This document shows positions 21,990-34,104 of a stretch of DNA of 64,000 bases, piece after piece. Source of the DNA: Haliclystus octoradiatus (lineage: Eukaryota > Cnidaria > Staurozoa > Stauromedusae > Haliclystidae); NCBI GenBank assembly GCA_916610825.1, contig OU744447.1, positions 25,731,037 through 25,795,036 on the forward strand, written 5' to 3'. Position numbers and translations under genes: made by a program. Every line of letters begins with the position of its first letter. The first letter of the stretch is position 1. The notes under the pieces were generated by a model, which worked only from the letters and a program-made list of their open reading frames with translations, did not search any database and was not told the DNA's origin.

Positions 21990-23750
21990 GGCTGAAAAAT
22001 CGTCGGTTACGCCACTTGAGGCGGTTTGTTCCTGTCTTTACTAGATAGCTGAGTCGACCTTCATATGCTTCAATTATGCTGGCAACGGTGTACCACCGTT
22101 GTGTTTTTGGATTTTGTACCAATATTATTGTACAAGGTAATAAATCTTCTAAGGTTTGGAATGTTGGTCCTTGTAGGCCTTTGCCTTCTTCCAGAGAGTG
22201 ATAGCTTTCTTATCAGCAGCTTTGATTTCTTCTCTTATATCTTTACAGAAGATTGCGGGTCCAACTGGCAAGCGTGTTCGAGTTGGGTGTCCAAAGAGGC
22301 GTTGTGCTGGCGATATTCCATCCTTTTGGAGGTGTTTCTATACTCTAGTAGACCTCCCAAAACTTCCTTTGTATTAATATTTTCTTCAGGCGTGGTTTTC
22401 TTTAATAAATTCTTCATAGATTTAATATCTGCTTAGGCAAATCCATTACTTTGGTGGTTGTATGGGGACAAGGAATCATGCTTTATACCCCACAATTGAC
22501 AAAACATTTTGGAGCCTTGTGAATTCGACTGTGGGCCACCATCAGATTCTAGGTTAACTGCAATGTCCAGTTTAGCGCTCCAGTGAGTTATTCGTTCTAC
22601 GACATCGTCAGTATTGATTTTTCCTCTACCAAGGTCATATCCTTTAGGCCATCCAGATCAACAATCACCAGATATTCTTTACCAGCATGACTGAAGAGGT
22701 CCATGGCTTTAGCTTGACCAGGCCAGGTAGGTGCTTCTGCTTGACTGATTGGCTCTAGTGGGTGACTGGGTTGATTTAGTTAACATGGTTGGCAATGTTT
22801 CACACTTTGAGTGATTTCGTTTACCATCTGAGGCCAATAGACCGTTTATCTAGCTCTGCCTTAGTGTTCTCTCGACGCCTTGATGAGCCGCATGCAGTAG
22901 TTTTAACATCTCTGGTCTCAATGACATTGGAATGACAATTCATTGACCATATATGATGAGATCTTCAGGCAAAGACAAACTCTCGGATATTCCAGAACGA
23001 ATGTAAATCTAAATCTAGGCGGTGCTTGTCAGCAGGAAATTCTTCTTTAATGATTTCTTTCAGCTTAATGTACGCACTGTCTTTTGAAGCAGCTGCAGAG
23101 AATTTAGATAAATTGACGTCTTTCAATGCTGCATCAGCTGCCACTAGCATAATTAGAGCGACTTGATTGACTAAAAGTATGAATACTTGCATTTTCATCT
23201 TTGTCTTCCTCATTAGGTTCACTTGTTGGATACCTTGAAAATACATCAGCGGTGTGTGCTGTTCCAGAACGCCATACAGCAATTGGACAAGCTTTTGAGA
23301 TTTTCATTCAGGACGATGATGCGTGGAGTTGTCACTTGATCATAACTCTTGTTTTCGATTATTGATATCAGTGGCTTGTGGTCAGTGACCAACTAATAAT
23401 GGGCACCATGTACAAATAGTTTACATTTTTCGACAGCCCAAACAACAGCTAACAGTTCTATTTCCCTTGCAGAATACCTGGTTTCGGCAGGGATCAGCGA
23501 ACGACTTCAACATTGAAGCGAATATCATTCATCAGTGTCATTTTCTTGCTGCCAGAGGGCGAATCCAAGGCCAGGAGATTGTGAGGCATCCGTCTCCAAT
23601 CGTAGCTTTGATCCTGCTCTGTGATGTGTTGATACGCATGGTGATGTGAGTAGCAAGATTAACACTTTAAATGCTTCTTGCTGTTCCGCTCCCCAAATAA
23701 ACACAGTTTTTAGTGACAGGAGTGCATGGAGTGGTTCAGCCAATTAACTT
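21990..23750 (-). pseudogene. RNase H and integrase remnant of degenerate Gypsy
   Basis: 23525-23743 (-) contains PLHALLSLKTVFIWGAEQQ and LETDASQSPGLGFALW, the RNase H start with its DAS motif. 22965-23282 (-) resembles the RNase H to integrase linker (AYIKLKEIIKEEFPADKHRL). From 22950 down to 22000 integrase-like blocks are readable only in pieces. Multiple stops and frameshifts. Confidence 0.65.
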
Positions 23751-23777
23751 ACACGAGAGCTAAATCATCAAATTGGT

Positions 23778-24805
23778 GGATCAAACCACAAAACGATCTC
23801 AAATCTATTCGATTTGAAGGAATTGGAATGATGCAAGGGCTTCTACTAGGTCTTGTGAAATTGTATAGCCTTCTTTACATAGTTGATAACCACACAATTG
23901 TATACTTGGTTGGGCATAAAAGCTTTTTATTGTTTACGGTTATACCTGTTGTTCGGCATCTCTCTCTTACTGCTCCGTCACGTGAATCATGCTGAGGACC
24001 CGGTTCTTTGTCAAAAATTATAACATCTTCAACAATTTTTTTCACATTTTCTATGCCATCGAGGGCTTCATCGCCCCGGGATTACGTTCATCCCCTGCTG
24101 ATATGAGACCCATGGCATTTCTCCAAACCTTTTTGGGCCCCAACGGGTGATAAAAGTTGTTAACGTTTTATTATTTTCGTCTAAGGGTATCTGCCAGTAT
24201 CCATGACGTGCATCTAGGGTGGTAAACACGCCCATTCCGGGTGGGATTTGTAAAACATTTTCCTTAGGGGTTTTCATCATGTACCCTGGGCGGATCAAAC
24301 CACAAAACGATCTCAAATCTTTTCGATTTGAAGGAATTGGAATGATGCAAGGGCTTCTACTAGGTCTTGTGAAATTGTATAGCCTTCTTTACATAGTTGA
24401 TAACCACACCATTGTATACTTGGTTGGGCATAAAAACTATTTATTGTTTACGGTTATACCTGTTGTTCGGCATCTCTCTGTTACTGCTCCGTCACGTGAA
24501 TCATGCTTAGGACCCGGTTTTTTGTCAAAAATTATAACATCTTCAACAATTTTTTTCACATTTTCTATGCCATTGAGGGCTTCATCGCCCCGGCGATTAC
24601 GTTCATCCCCTGCTGATATGAGACCCATGGCATTTCTCCAAAACCTTTTTGGGCCCCAAGGGGTGATAAAAGTTGTTAGCGTTTTATTATTTTCGTCTAA
24701 GGGTATCTGCCAGTATCCATGACGTGCATCTAGGGTGGTAAACACGCCCATTCCGGGTGGAATTTGTAAAACATTTTCTTTAGGGGTTTTCATCATGTAC
24801 CCTGG
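23778..24805 (-). repeat. 514-bp tandem duplication inside the Gypsy RT
   Basis: 23778-24291 and 24292-24805 are near-identical direct copies (GGATCAAACCACAAAACGAT begins the first and recurs at 24292). Both carry the same RT segment VFTTLDARHGYWQIPL. Confidence 0.9.
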
Positions 24806-25234
24806 GCGTTTGACAAATTTATTTAGCTTGGTGAAGTCAACAGTTATTCGAAGTTCATCACACCCTTTCTTTGGAACAATGACCATAGGATGGGACCAAT
24901 TTGGCTTTTATCCCAGAGGGACATCATCAATTATTCTTTTTAGCATCATTTGGTCTAATTGCTTTTTAACTGGCTCTTACCGATGGAGAGGAATTTGATA
25001 TGCTTTATAACATTTTGAAGGCATAGCATCTTCTGTTAGTTAAATGATCATTGGGGGTCCAGACATGGGTGGGAGAGGGCCATCAGAAGCAAATACATCT
25101 GAAAGATCTGCTAACAATGTTTGCTTTACTTGGTCCGGTCCCGACTTGAATCTTTCGAAGTGGGCACTATGTGGGTTGCTTTGGGAGAGCTTGGGGGTCC
25201 CAGGGATAATGCTTGTAACGGGACCTTGGGCCAT
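24437..25234 (-). pseudogene. reverse transcriptase remnant of degenerate Gypsy
   Basis: The - strand frames give the linker LPPMSGPPMII (25040-25234), then MVIVPKKGCDELRITVDFTK, VFTTLDARHGYWQIPL and AGDERNRRGDEAL. The catalytic motif reads VEDVIIF rather than the usual DD pair, so the enzyme would be dead even without the frameshifts. Confidence 0.8.
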
Positions 25235-25399
25235 TAGGGGTCAAATCTTTAGGAATCAATTTGAGAGCAATACAACCTGCTCTGCTTAATAAAGGATGGG
25301 TTACGTTATTCAAAATGTTTACGTTGGCCTTGTACTTATGGGTTTAACGAAATATTTCCATAATAACACACCCATGGGACTCTAGGGGGAATCATTTGG

Positions 25400-25957
25400 T
25401 CACACTAAATGTTCATTTTCAGACTGAAGGTCAACATCATTAGCCCCCATTAGTTGGTGAAGATCTTGGAGTCCAATTGCGTCAAATCCTGTCCCAGTAT
25501 CAGCTGGCCAATTTACTTGCTTGCTGTGATTTCTATGGGTGGTTTGTAGCGCAATTATATTTTCCTGATGGCTACTTATGTGCTGCAAATTCAATACAGT
25601 TTTGCGATACTTGTAATTTTGTAAAGCAAATTTCTTCAAATGACCCTTTTTCTTGCATTTTTGACACTCTAAATTGATGGCAGGACAATCTCCTTTTTCA
25701 TGTTTGGTTCCATATCGGCCACATGCGTCAATTGTCGTGTTATTTTCGCCAGTACTTTTCGTGGCTTGAAACTGTTTCGATTGTTTTTGAAAAGTTTGTT
25801 TTTTGTAGGCGGACATCGTTCTGATTGCGTTCACGCTTTTTTCTGTCAATTGATCATTACGACTTGCCTCATAATTTTGGCAAATGTCTAAAGTAGCTTT
25901 TAAACTTAATTTTTCAAGCGGTGTTTCGAGTACCCTTTGTCTCATTCCTGAGTCCAA
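25400..25957 (-). pseudogene. nucleocapsid and protease remnant of degenerate Gypsy
   Basis: 185-codon - strand frame. A Gag carboxy-terminal region (RQRVLETPLEKLSLKATLDI) is followed by a Cys/His cluster (CQKCKKKGHLKKFAL, a zinc knuckle whose last cysteine is replaced) and the protease motif ADTGTGFDAIG, where the usual ADTGA is altered. It stops before the RT linker. Confidence 0.75.
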
Positions 25958-25996
25958 TAGGCCTGATATAACACGGTCCCTTAACCGTTCTTCACG

Positions 25997-26700
25997 ATGA
26001 ATTTCATGGTTAGGACAATCCTCAGTGGAATATCCACAGTCTTCATCAATTTCTCGCAGTGCAATTTAATACTTGTTAACGCTTTCGCCCTGTTGTTGAT
26101 CATGTTGAATAGAAACGCGTCAGTCTACAAGTGGTTGGCGATAAATTCGCAGATAATCTGTCAATGCCTTAATTGTTTCAGCAATATCATCAGTATCTTT
26201 TATTTTGATTATTTTTTGGGTCCATATTTTTGTCCACTTTTCGTTGAGTGTTGATCTTAATAACCTCGGCGAGTATTTAGATCACATTCTGGGTGTAATT
26301 TCGTAGCAGCCGCGTACTCATTAAATCTGATTTCCCAGTCACGAAATTCTATCAAGTTCATGCCTTCAGTACTATTAAGTTTCGGCATTGGAATACGTTT
26401 GGCTGTTTGAAGATATGTTGGTGAATTAGAGGAGCCTTGATGGACATTCGAAGTTGAAGTGCCCATATTCATGGTCTTGAAAGCATTAGTAAGTGACTCA
26501 CCCTGTGACTTCATTGCTCCGCAAACACCTTTTGCATTTCTTGCTGTTGAGCCATCATTACTTCTTGCATTTTGGTTTGCTGGTCAGTGACCGATTGTAA
26601 GATTAACAGCATTGGATCTTTCGAGGAATTAGCTAGTTCTTGTCTGAGTTGAACTACTTCTCCTTCCAAGTCCGCTTTCGTTGGGTTCTTGTTAGCCATA
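25997..26700 (-). pseudogene. Gag remnant of degenerate Gypsy
   Basis: The - strand frame begins with ATG at 26699 (MANKNPTKADLEGEVVQLRQ), a glutamine-rich coiled-coil-like segment of about 60 residues. It shifts frame at about 26513 into IPMPKLNSTEGMNLIEFRDW and again near 26257. Gag forms the capsid shell in intact elements. Confidence 0.7.
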
Positions 26701-26774
26701 ATAAACCACGAAATTAATGCTGAGTTTTCGCTGGATTATAACCACTGCGCCATGTAAGATTGTATTATAGAGTT

Positions 26775-27374
26775 ATAAGATATAATAAACTATAGACGAA
26801 TAAAAACACACTCGTGTTCGAGTGTCACAAAAACAACTTTAATAAAACTTTAATACATCTCTTCTCGAGATCATATGAGCACTGAAATAAAAGCGCATAC
26901 AATGTTTCAATGTAGCAGTTATCAGCGGGATACAAAATATTGTCAAAGCATACATCTGCTTTCAATGGGCACATGTACTAAACTATACGTAATTGTTCTC
27001 ACGAATGAGGACTGTATTTATAATATAAGAGTGTATTTAAGCTCAAAAGATCAAGCATTAGATGAACCACACAAATGAACAAAACCAATCTTACTTTACT
27101 TTCTTTCTAATGAGGAGTTAGCTCAATACTCCACAAAACTACCGCATAACTTGGCGTAGCTTGGCATAACTGACTAACTAATACAAACTCGAACTATTTA
27201 TACTACATTATTACGTCATTACAAAAGGTTAATTATTACAATATTACTCGTGCTTACATAAAAGGAGTTTAACTTCTTACTAAACGAGGCTATCTGAAAT
27301 GTTGAAAATAGTTACTTATAATAGTTCTGTTTTCGACCAAACAGTAATAACTATTTTACATAATAATAATCACA
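26775..27374 (-). repeat. 3' LTR of second LTR element
   Basis: The segment 26776-26980 matches 34960-35165 closely (for example CTTCTCGAGATCATATGAGC), and its right end ACTATTTTACATAATAA matches the end of the other LTR. A - strand purine-rich tract, ATCTCGGAGGCATA, abuts it at 27375. Confidence 0.85.
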
Positions 27375-27635
27375 TATGCCTCCGAGATTTATAAATCTCT
27401 ATTATCAATTATTTGATGCTATAATATCAATATACGATAATAATCTATCATTGAACAAAATCATTTAGCCATCGAGGCTGATTTTGGATTTTTTTCGGTT
27501 GTTGTAGTCATTTGTTTCACCTTGATTATTACAGTCTAAATATTCATCTGAAGAACTATCTTCACTTAAGTATTCGTCACCCGGTCCTTCAACAATATCT
27601 GTTTCTACATCAATAATATCCGATAAACTTAGTAA

Positions 27636-28457
27636 TCATTTTCTCGAATGGGCCACGTGACGCAGAGTAATAGTTCCATTTACATTTACATCTACTTTGA
27701 TAGCTGTTAACTGAGCAACAACAGTACCTGGTTTCCATTGACGATTGCAATGTACTTTCATATCAGATTCTACCCACACCAAATCGTCTACTTTAAAACT
27801 TTCAATAAATTTCTTTACTTTAACCACAAACGGAATTATTTTCAGACGACTTTTATAAGTGTACGTTTGCAATGCTGGACTTCTAGTATTTTTAGTAGAA
27901 GGTGTATGATTGTACCAATATACTGAGTCGGATCTTCCTCTTGTTGTTCTACTGGCACGCGATTTTATTGTGCGATGATTTCTCTCAACTATAGCATTTC
28001 CACTCGGCCTATGAGCAGCGTGAGGAGTTAACGTGACATTCCATTCTTTACAAAAGGATGTGAAAGCATTTGATTTAAACGAACTATAATTATCCAAAAG
28101 TATCTCATTTGGTGCACCACGTTCGGTAAATATTAATAAAAGCTGTGCGATTAGTTGTGACTCACTTTCATTTAATATTCTACGCCATATAGCGAAACGA
28201 GAAAGACCACAATCAACTACCGTTAAAAACTTTTCTCCTTCGTACGTTGTAACGTCAATACTAACGCGTTGCCAATTTTTATCTACGTTCAAATGTCCTT
28301 CTTTCCAAGAAATTGAGTCAGGATCAATCGATTGACAACGATTGCATGAACTAATAACATTTTTCACCATTTGAGTTGTCGCGTGAACGCCAGTTTCGTA
28401 GGCTAACCATAAATTCTGTTTAATACCGCCATGTACAGTATCATGGATGTCACGCAA
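27636..28457 (-). pseudogene. integrase domain of second LTR element
   Basis: 273-codon - strand frame. Zinc-binding part: HDTVHGGIKQNL and CNRCQSID. Catalytic core: SIDVTTYEGEKFLTVVD, LLDNYSSFKSNAF and HRPSGNAIVERNHR, which places D, D and E in the usual order. A carboxy-terminal domain VDDLVWVESDMKV .. TITLRHVAHSRK follows. This domain is largely intact, but the upstream pol is broken. In intact elements it inserts the cDNA. Confidence 0.85.
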
Positions 28458-28504
28458 CTCAGATAAATCTTCAACCGTTACATTACAAACAGATGAGTGT
28501 GATT

Positions 28505-28937
28505 TTATCCAATGTTTGATATTCGCGTCATTATATCTGCCAAGTTCTTTTCAGAACGAACCAGATTTGCACTTATGTCTAATTCATATTCGTTGATTAA
28601 CGCACATATAAGTTCTAAACGGTGGCGAATAAGTATGTCACTGGAGGCCTTTCTCTTGATGCGTTGCTTTTTCGACATACAATCATCTAACCATCCAGCG
28701 ACAATACTGGAATCTGTCATAACATTAATCTTTGATAATTTCCATATCATACATAAATTTAAACCTTTTATATTGGCTTCTATTTCAGCCATATTTATGT
28801 GTGCACTATCGTGCCTAAGCCAAGTAGCATCTTCTACTATATTACCATCAATTTCTAAGCATACTCCTACAGCTAATGAGCTGACATCACACCACAATAC
28901 ACAATCATTTCCAGGCGTAACATTCCATTTACCTTGA
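28505..28937 (-). pseudogene. RNase H domain of second LTR element
   Basis: The - strand frame has WCDVSSLAVGVCLEI, HINMAEIEANIKGL, VMTDSSIVAGWL and RSEKNLADIMTRI, matching the D-E-D-D layout of retroelement RNase H. A frameshift or stop separates it from the integrase. Confidence 0.8.
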
Positions 28938-28939
28938 GA

Positions 28940-29447
28940 TTGATCATTTTTTATAACACGGCATAAAGCTTCTTTGGATTGTACAATTACGTAATCTGGT
29001 ATAATTTCATCCCAATTAATATTATTTACGCAGCGCTTTAAATAGCTAACAACAACTCTCAGCCAATTACAAACAGGATAAATTCATGTTAACTTCCCAC
29101 ACAATAAGAATAATATTATTTTCGAAATATTTTCATTTGTAACATCCAAAATTTCTTTTAATTCGTTTGTTCTTCTCCAATATAACTCATTCCTTTGTTG
29201 CTGAACACTTAAACGTAACACGCGTACAGGTGTAACCTTATGTATGTGTTCAGCAGGCTTACATTGTAAGCCATATAGTTTTAAATGCACAATCACTGCA
29301 CTTGACGTAACTAAACGTTTATCAACAAATATCACATCAACATAAGAATCTGTAGCTTTATTGTAGAGTCTATCGACAAGAATTTTCGTAACATTGTAGA
29401 CATGATCATTGGAGCTTCATTGAGTCCGAAACCAAGACGAGTTAAAC
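28940..29447 (-). pseudogene. reverse transcriptase (palm and connection) of second LTR element
   Basis: On the - strand, RLGFGLNEAPMIM (about 29440-29400) precedes SYVDVIFVDKRLVTSS (about 29350-29290). The catalytic YVDD is changed to YVDV. A frameshift lies between the two blocks. The continuation HLKLYGLQCKPAEHI is typical of the connection to RNase H. Confidence 0.75.
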
Positions 29448-30625
29448 ACCACCGGAATGCTCTTGAGATGTGAGCATGCGTGCATGTCTAATCAGTCTTT
29501 ACAGCGTGAGCAACTCTCGCAACATCATCAAGGGAGGGTCCCATAAATGGATATATAAGTCATCATATTTCCAATAGGGAGGGTGACTCCTTAGCTCAGG
29601 AACATGACCTCGGAAAATTACTATCAAACTCCAACTTACAGGTAAGTCTCGTTTAATTTTAAATTCTCTTTCGGTCATGGTCTCCTTCGCTAAGGAGTCA
29701 GAAATGAGACTTCAAAGAGCGTGAGTTGCGAATTAAGAACCAGGAACAGATGATAAGAGCACGGAAATCGTACCTTATTCAATATATATAGAGTAATTTG
29801 CTTCGTTGTGTTGAGACACAATACTTGTGCTTGTCAAATCTGTGTTGACATACCTATCACTGTATAGAAGGTATATTTACCATGTGATAGAAATGTAATT
29901 CATTCAGAATTGTAATATAATGGAAAACAATTTAACTATTGATATCTTTATCAAATCAAATTAAATTCATAACGAATCTCCAGCTACGTTATGCGCAGGG
30001 TCTGCAGAGTGGCTTATTCATAACTTGAAATACCAGGAGATATCGACAGACTTCTGGTTTTAGCTAAGCCTATTTTTCGACAAGTAATTTGCATAAGTGC
30101 AAATTATCTAGTAGATTAGGGACCTTGCTCAACATCGTTGTTATGAGCATCGGTTTTTGCATAACACTATAATTATTGCAAGTCAATTGAGTCAAGTTTG
30201 ACTTAAATCGTATCTTAGCAATATTGTGTCATTCCCCCCCCCCCTCAAATTTTGCAAAACAAATTGCAAAATACCAGCAAGATTCAAGAAACCACTCTAA
30301 CAAAAACTGCTCCAGCAGAGCATCAGCAGTTGCATTTGGTTTTTGCAAAAACACCGTGATCTTTATGCAAGGGAACTTTACCAAATTCAGAAAACTATAG
30401 TACGGGTAAAGCCAGTGCTTCCATGTACATATTATGTGCTAGGATGGTTATGATCCTGTATTTGTATTGAGCAGCAAACATACAGCCATACCAATGGATC
30501 CAAATTATATCATGCCCATCATTACCATAATATGATACGGTAACATGATAAGAATCTATAGGAGGCTGTAAAAGGATTATGCTGGTAGCATACCCTTGAC
30601 TAGTTTGCAGTGTGAACATCGAATG
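29448..30625. mobile_element. unidentified 1.2-kb insertion within RT
   Basis: The RT frame (ECAVVDLKDAYLQLHI .. WPFQTIIYT) breaks off near 30625 and resumes near 29447 with the following RT motif. The interval has no RT similarity, contains a C run (30236-30244) and no terminal inverted repeats that I could find. Boundaries are approximate. Confidence 0.5.
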
Positions 30626-31240
30626 GGTGTAGATTATCGTCTGGAACGGCCACAGAGATTTTTCAATGTGCAACTGCAGATATGCATCCTTTAAATCAAC
30701 GACGGCACACTCAACACCTTTTCGACGCCAATTTCTCAGTGTTTCAGAACAAATGTCATCATCAGCAGAATACACGTTAACATACTTGTTTAATTCTCTG
30801 AAGTCAAATATATAGGCTGCACTTTGTTCTTGCTTGCTTGGACTACCGAAAACATAGGAATTAATCGTTTTGGTTCACCATACAAACGTACATCATAAGG
30901 TACCAAATACTCTTTGAAATCCAGTCATCAATCACAGCATAGAATTGTTCTTTAGTTTTCTCTTTCATATAATATTGATTGATACCATTTTCCAGTAATT
31001 TTGGCGGTTTCCCTTCTTGCCATTTCCACATATCATTCCACGTAGAAACATTAAATTCAGCAATAAAGTTATCATCTTCTAATTTAATATAATTTGGATG
31101 GTTAGGTACATCGTTATTTTCGCATTTCGCTTTCCAGCCGTGTGGTAGCCCTTTTATAAATTTCAGATGATCAGATCAGATTTCAGAGTAATCAACATTT
31201 ATAATTTTATTAACCAACATCAAGTCTTTCTAGAAACCGT
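30626..31240 (-). pseudogene. reverse transcriptase amino-terminal half of second LTR element
   Basis: On the - strand, GLPHGWKAKCEN, then LENGINQYYMKEKTKEQFYA, SVVQASKNKVQPIY and VECAVVDLKDAYLQLHIEKS are readable across frameshifts. These are the fingers and the first catalytic aspartate (VDLKDAY) of an LTR-element RT. Confidence 0.7.
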
Positions 31241-31386
31241 TTATATGTACAAATGATCTTATTTTGAAGATTGTACATTTATATTTACATTTAAAATGGA
31301 ACAATTGTTAAAGATGGAGCCGAATCCTAAAGCAGAAATAAAATTTATTGCTCCTGCTGCAGCTGATCCATTTTCGCTCGTCGTGT

Positions 31387-32382
31387 TTACGGTAACCGAG
31401 TGTTTCCTTGCTCTTTTCCAACAAGTGGACCAGAGAGAACTAAACTACATTGCCTCAATTGTGTGGTAGATGGTCTGTTGTTGTAATGCTGCAACGAGCT
31501 TTCGTTTCTGTGCCCCGATATAGCCATTATGTGTCTGTTCGGAATATTGGCGTCTGACCAGAGAGTGATCGCAGTTGCTCTTACGCAATGGTTGGTGTAT
31601 ACTTTGACAAATTTAGCTGATATACTTAAAGATTTCATCATGCTGTATAGAGTATTTACATCGAAAATGGAAATATGGGCGGTTTTGGAACCAGTATTTA
31701 TCGGCAGGCTTCCAGTTCGGTTTCGGATACTGGTATAATGCCACACAATCAGGATTTAGCTTTCTCAAATATATTGCAAGAGCAATGTACCCATCATTTG
31801 GATCTGCAGTTTGGTACATCCTTCCTAAACCTTCAAAAGAAGGTACATCGTTTAAACCTCCTGGATGGTTTTTGGTGGCTTCTGAATGCGTCATCGTTAC
31901 ATATTTATTGCCGTCACCGTCCTCGCCAAATTCGTAACTGTCTTTCGTTAGAGATCTTTGGCCCTCTCTGCCTCGTCGACACCAGTGTAAAGACGTATGA
32001 AACCAAACATTGTTCAACAGACCATCGGGATTCTTGATAGAAAGACTGTCGCTATTCTTTAATAGCTGCAGGTCTGTATTGTCCAAAGGAATTTTGTGTT
32101 TTATTTTATCTTTACCCTGCCTCTTCAAGAATTTTAATTTTGCATTGAGGACAGCATTGGATCTTACAAACTGTGGATTTCCTGTTATTGTCACTCCTTT
32201 ATTAAATGGCGGTGAGTTTAAGTAACGCTCAACAGCGAACTTTATTCCAGTTAGTGTGGATTTGGAATATTCATCTCCTGATTTCTTCCTCACTTCTGCA
32301 TAAAAATATTGAAGGTTTTTATCCAATTCTTCTACGTTCATTTCCTCCAACGCTTGTTTTAAGCCCTTCTGCTTAGACCATT
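31387..32382 (-). pseudogene. Crypton-like tyrosine recombinase, exon 2 (frameshifted)
   Basis: The - strand exon starts after TTTCTACAG (intron 32383-32498). The first part, EWSKQKGLKQALEEMNVEEL to WKPADKYWFQNRP, matches the amino half of the metazoan Crypton / DUF3504 family, including KNPDGLLNNVWFHTSLHWCRRG. About 31670 the frame shifts by one base into the catalytic end: YTNHCVRATAITLW (HxxR), AISGHRN and LQHYNNRPS with the probable nucleophile tyrosine. This enzyme class cuts and rejoins DNA through a phosphotyrosine link. One frameshift is the only obvious lesion, so it is young or was recently functional. It lies within the second LTR element. Confidence 0.75.
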
Positions 32383-32498
32383 CTGTAGAAAAGGACATTG
32401 CAAGCGGTTATTATGTTATTTTGTAAATATTAAAATTGAAGACACATGTGTGTATTGTTGAATTATCTCAATGTTTAAAAATTAATATAATTACATAC

Positions 32499-32736
32499 CA
32501 TTGAATATATTGATTGCATACTTTGTTTTGTATTGCGTGCTCTTGGCCTGAGCTTCATTTAATAAGATATCCAAGTCATTACTTGTACAATTCGTAAACC
32601 TTTGTGTACTATTCGTAACGATTGAATTTGTTTCTATAATATTATTATCAATGTTGTTACTTGTAATACTAGAATTCAAATCTAAACCAAAACAAAAATT
32701 CTCTTTGTTTTGAGCCATTTTGAAATTATTAGGCAA
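32499..32736 (-). CDS. Crypton-like tyrosine recombinase, exon 1
   Basis: The - strand frame ends with EAQAKSTQYKTKYAINIFN and a donor GTATGT at 32498. It splices in phase to exon 2, giving KYAINIFN-EWSKQKGL, which is the usual start of the DUF3504 core. The start ATG at 32736 or a nearby internal ATG at 32718 is possible. The amino end is asparagine-rich and not conserved. Intron 116 bp. Confidence 0.65.
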
Positions 32737-32897
32737 AAATGTTTTATTTTGTTTGAGTTTTTGTTTTCATTTGTCCCTGGACCCTGGTTTCAATATCCCG
32801 CCATTGTCTGCACTGTGAGTTCCGAACATGACCATTAGCCAATCAAATTGCTAGAGCAACATTCGACGATTTATAACATCAATTGATAGCTTTACAC

Positions 32898-33821
32898 ATA
32901 GACATAATAGATATAGACCGCTGATGGGGTCACGTGACGCGTGGCACTCATGAGCAGCCAAAATGGTAGACACATGCGCCCAAAAGTTACAGTTGTATGT
33001 TGTAAACTGACCGCAAAAGTCAAAATTCCAATACAATTTTGTATTTGAAGTGAACACAAAGTGTTTGGATTGATTTAAGTCGCTGCATATATCTATTTCT
33101 CTTGCTTTTGAACATTTTAATATGGTTTTAATGCTACGGAAACATTGATTATAATAAAAATTTGCATATTTTGATATTGATTGGTATCCGCTACGCTAGT
33201 TTTGCGATGGTACTGCTGGTTATGAGGCTTAATTTGTGGCTATCTTCATCAATCTTAGACTTTATAACTATTATCACTATGGAGTGTAAAATATTTAGAT
33301 ATTTGGTGAATTAAATTTGAATATTTTTCGTAGCATTATTGGAATTTGTTTGTTATTGTTTCAATATCAACTTTTCTACGGTCATTCTGCGTCCTGTGCT
33401 TTGCTGTAACCAGCAGTAAACATGAACCTTGTCCGGTAAATACAGCTTGGATGATTAATACATATTAAATCTGAGCAAACTCTGAAATTTTGATGCATTA
33501 TTGTTACAAAAGCAGCGATATTCCTACTTACAAAATTAGGATATTTCAGTGAAAATTTGATAAAGTAATTAAGCGGATTTGATTCGAAATTGAGTGATGC
33601 AAAACAAACCTGTTAAATACAATCATATTTAGTTGCTTTAAAAATAGCTCGAAATAATCCGGCTCATCTATTCTTTTATTTTCTAACAACAATATTGGGT
33701 CAGAACACTGCTTTTCCCGCCACTTTGGGAGCATGTATCAGCCATTATGGATCCCCATAGGTGCTACGTTTTAAGCCCGTCTTCGAACGCCATCAGCAGT
33801 CTATATCTATTATGTCTATGG
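32898..33821. mobile_element. hAT-like MITE, 924 bp
   Basis: TIRs of about 30 bp (ATAGACATAATAGATATAGA at the left, inverted at the right with one mismatch). Flanking 8-bp duplication: CTTTACAC (32890-32897) and TTTTACAC (33822-33829), one base different. No transposase ORF. It splits the protease of the second LTR element: the frame reads GRDIIEKIGGVK on one side and continues as LSIDVINRR on the other. The 8-bp target duplication is typical of hAT elements. Confidence 0.85.
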
Positions 33822-34100
33822 TTTTACACCACCAATCTTTTCAATGATATCCCTTCCGACAATACATTGAACACCTCTCAATAAACAATCCACAACTAAG
33901 CATCGATGAACAATGACTTGGTTGTTAATATTTAATTGTACATTCGCCTCTCCAATAGCTAAAACATTAGAATTATCCATCATCTTGACGAATGTATTAG
34001 AATGAACAATCTTTGACATATCAATAAAATCTTTCGACGCAATACTAATCGAGCAATTCCAGTGTCAACCAAATCATTCGTGATAACAGAATTTACTTTG
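33816..34100 (-). pseudogene. protease of second LTR element
   Basis: The - strand reads DLVDTGIAR near 34060 and LIGEANVQLNINNQ-like, then VQCIVGRDIIEKIGGVK (33816-34019). The VDTG triad and the GRD flap-end motif fit a retropepsin. It is interrupted by the MITE at 33821 and by frameshifts. Confidence 0.7.
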
Positions 34101-34104
34101 ATTG

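Larger units (their letters stand above)
21616..26774 (-). mobile_element. degenerate Ty3/Gypsy retrotransposon (5' LTR split)
   Basis: The 3' LTR is at 21616 to about 21822 with polypurine tract CTCCGAGGGGAGGC beside it (- strand). The body carries gag, protease, RT, RNase H and integrase remnants. The 5' LTR begins at 26753 next to a TGGCGCAGT primer site, but is cut after 22 bp by another LTR element; its continuation is at 35200-35318. Many frameshifts and an internal 514-bp duplication make it inactive. It is related to the intact Mag-like element by its PPMSGPPM linker and RRGDEAL motifs. Confidence 0.85.
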
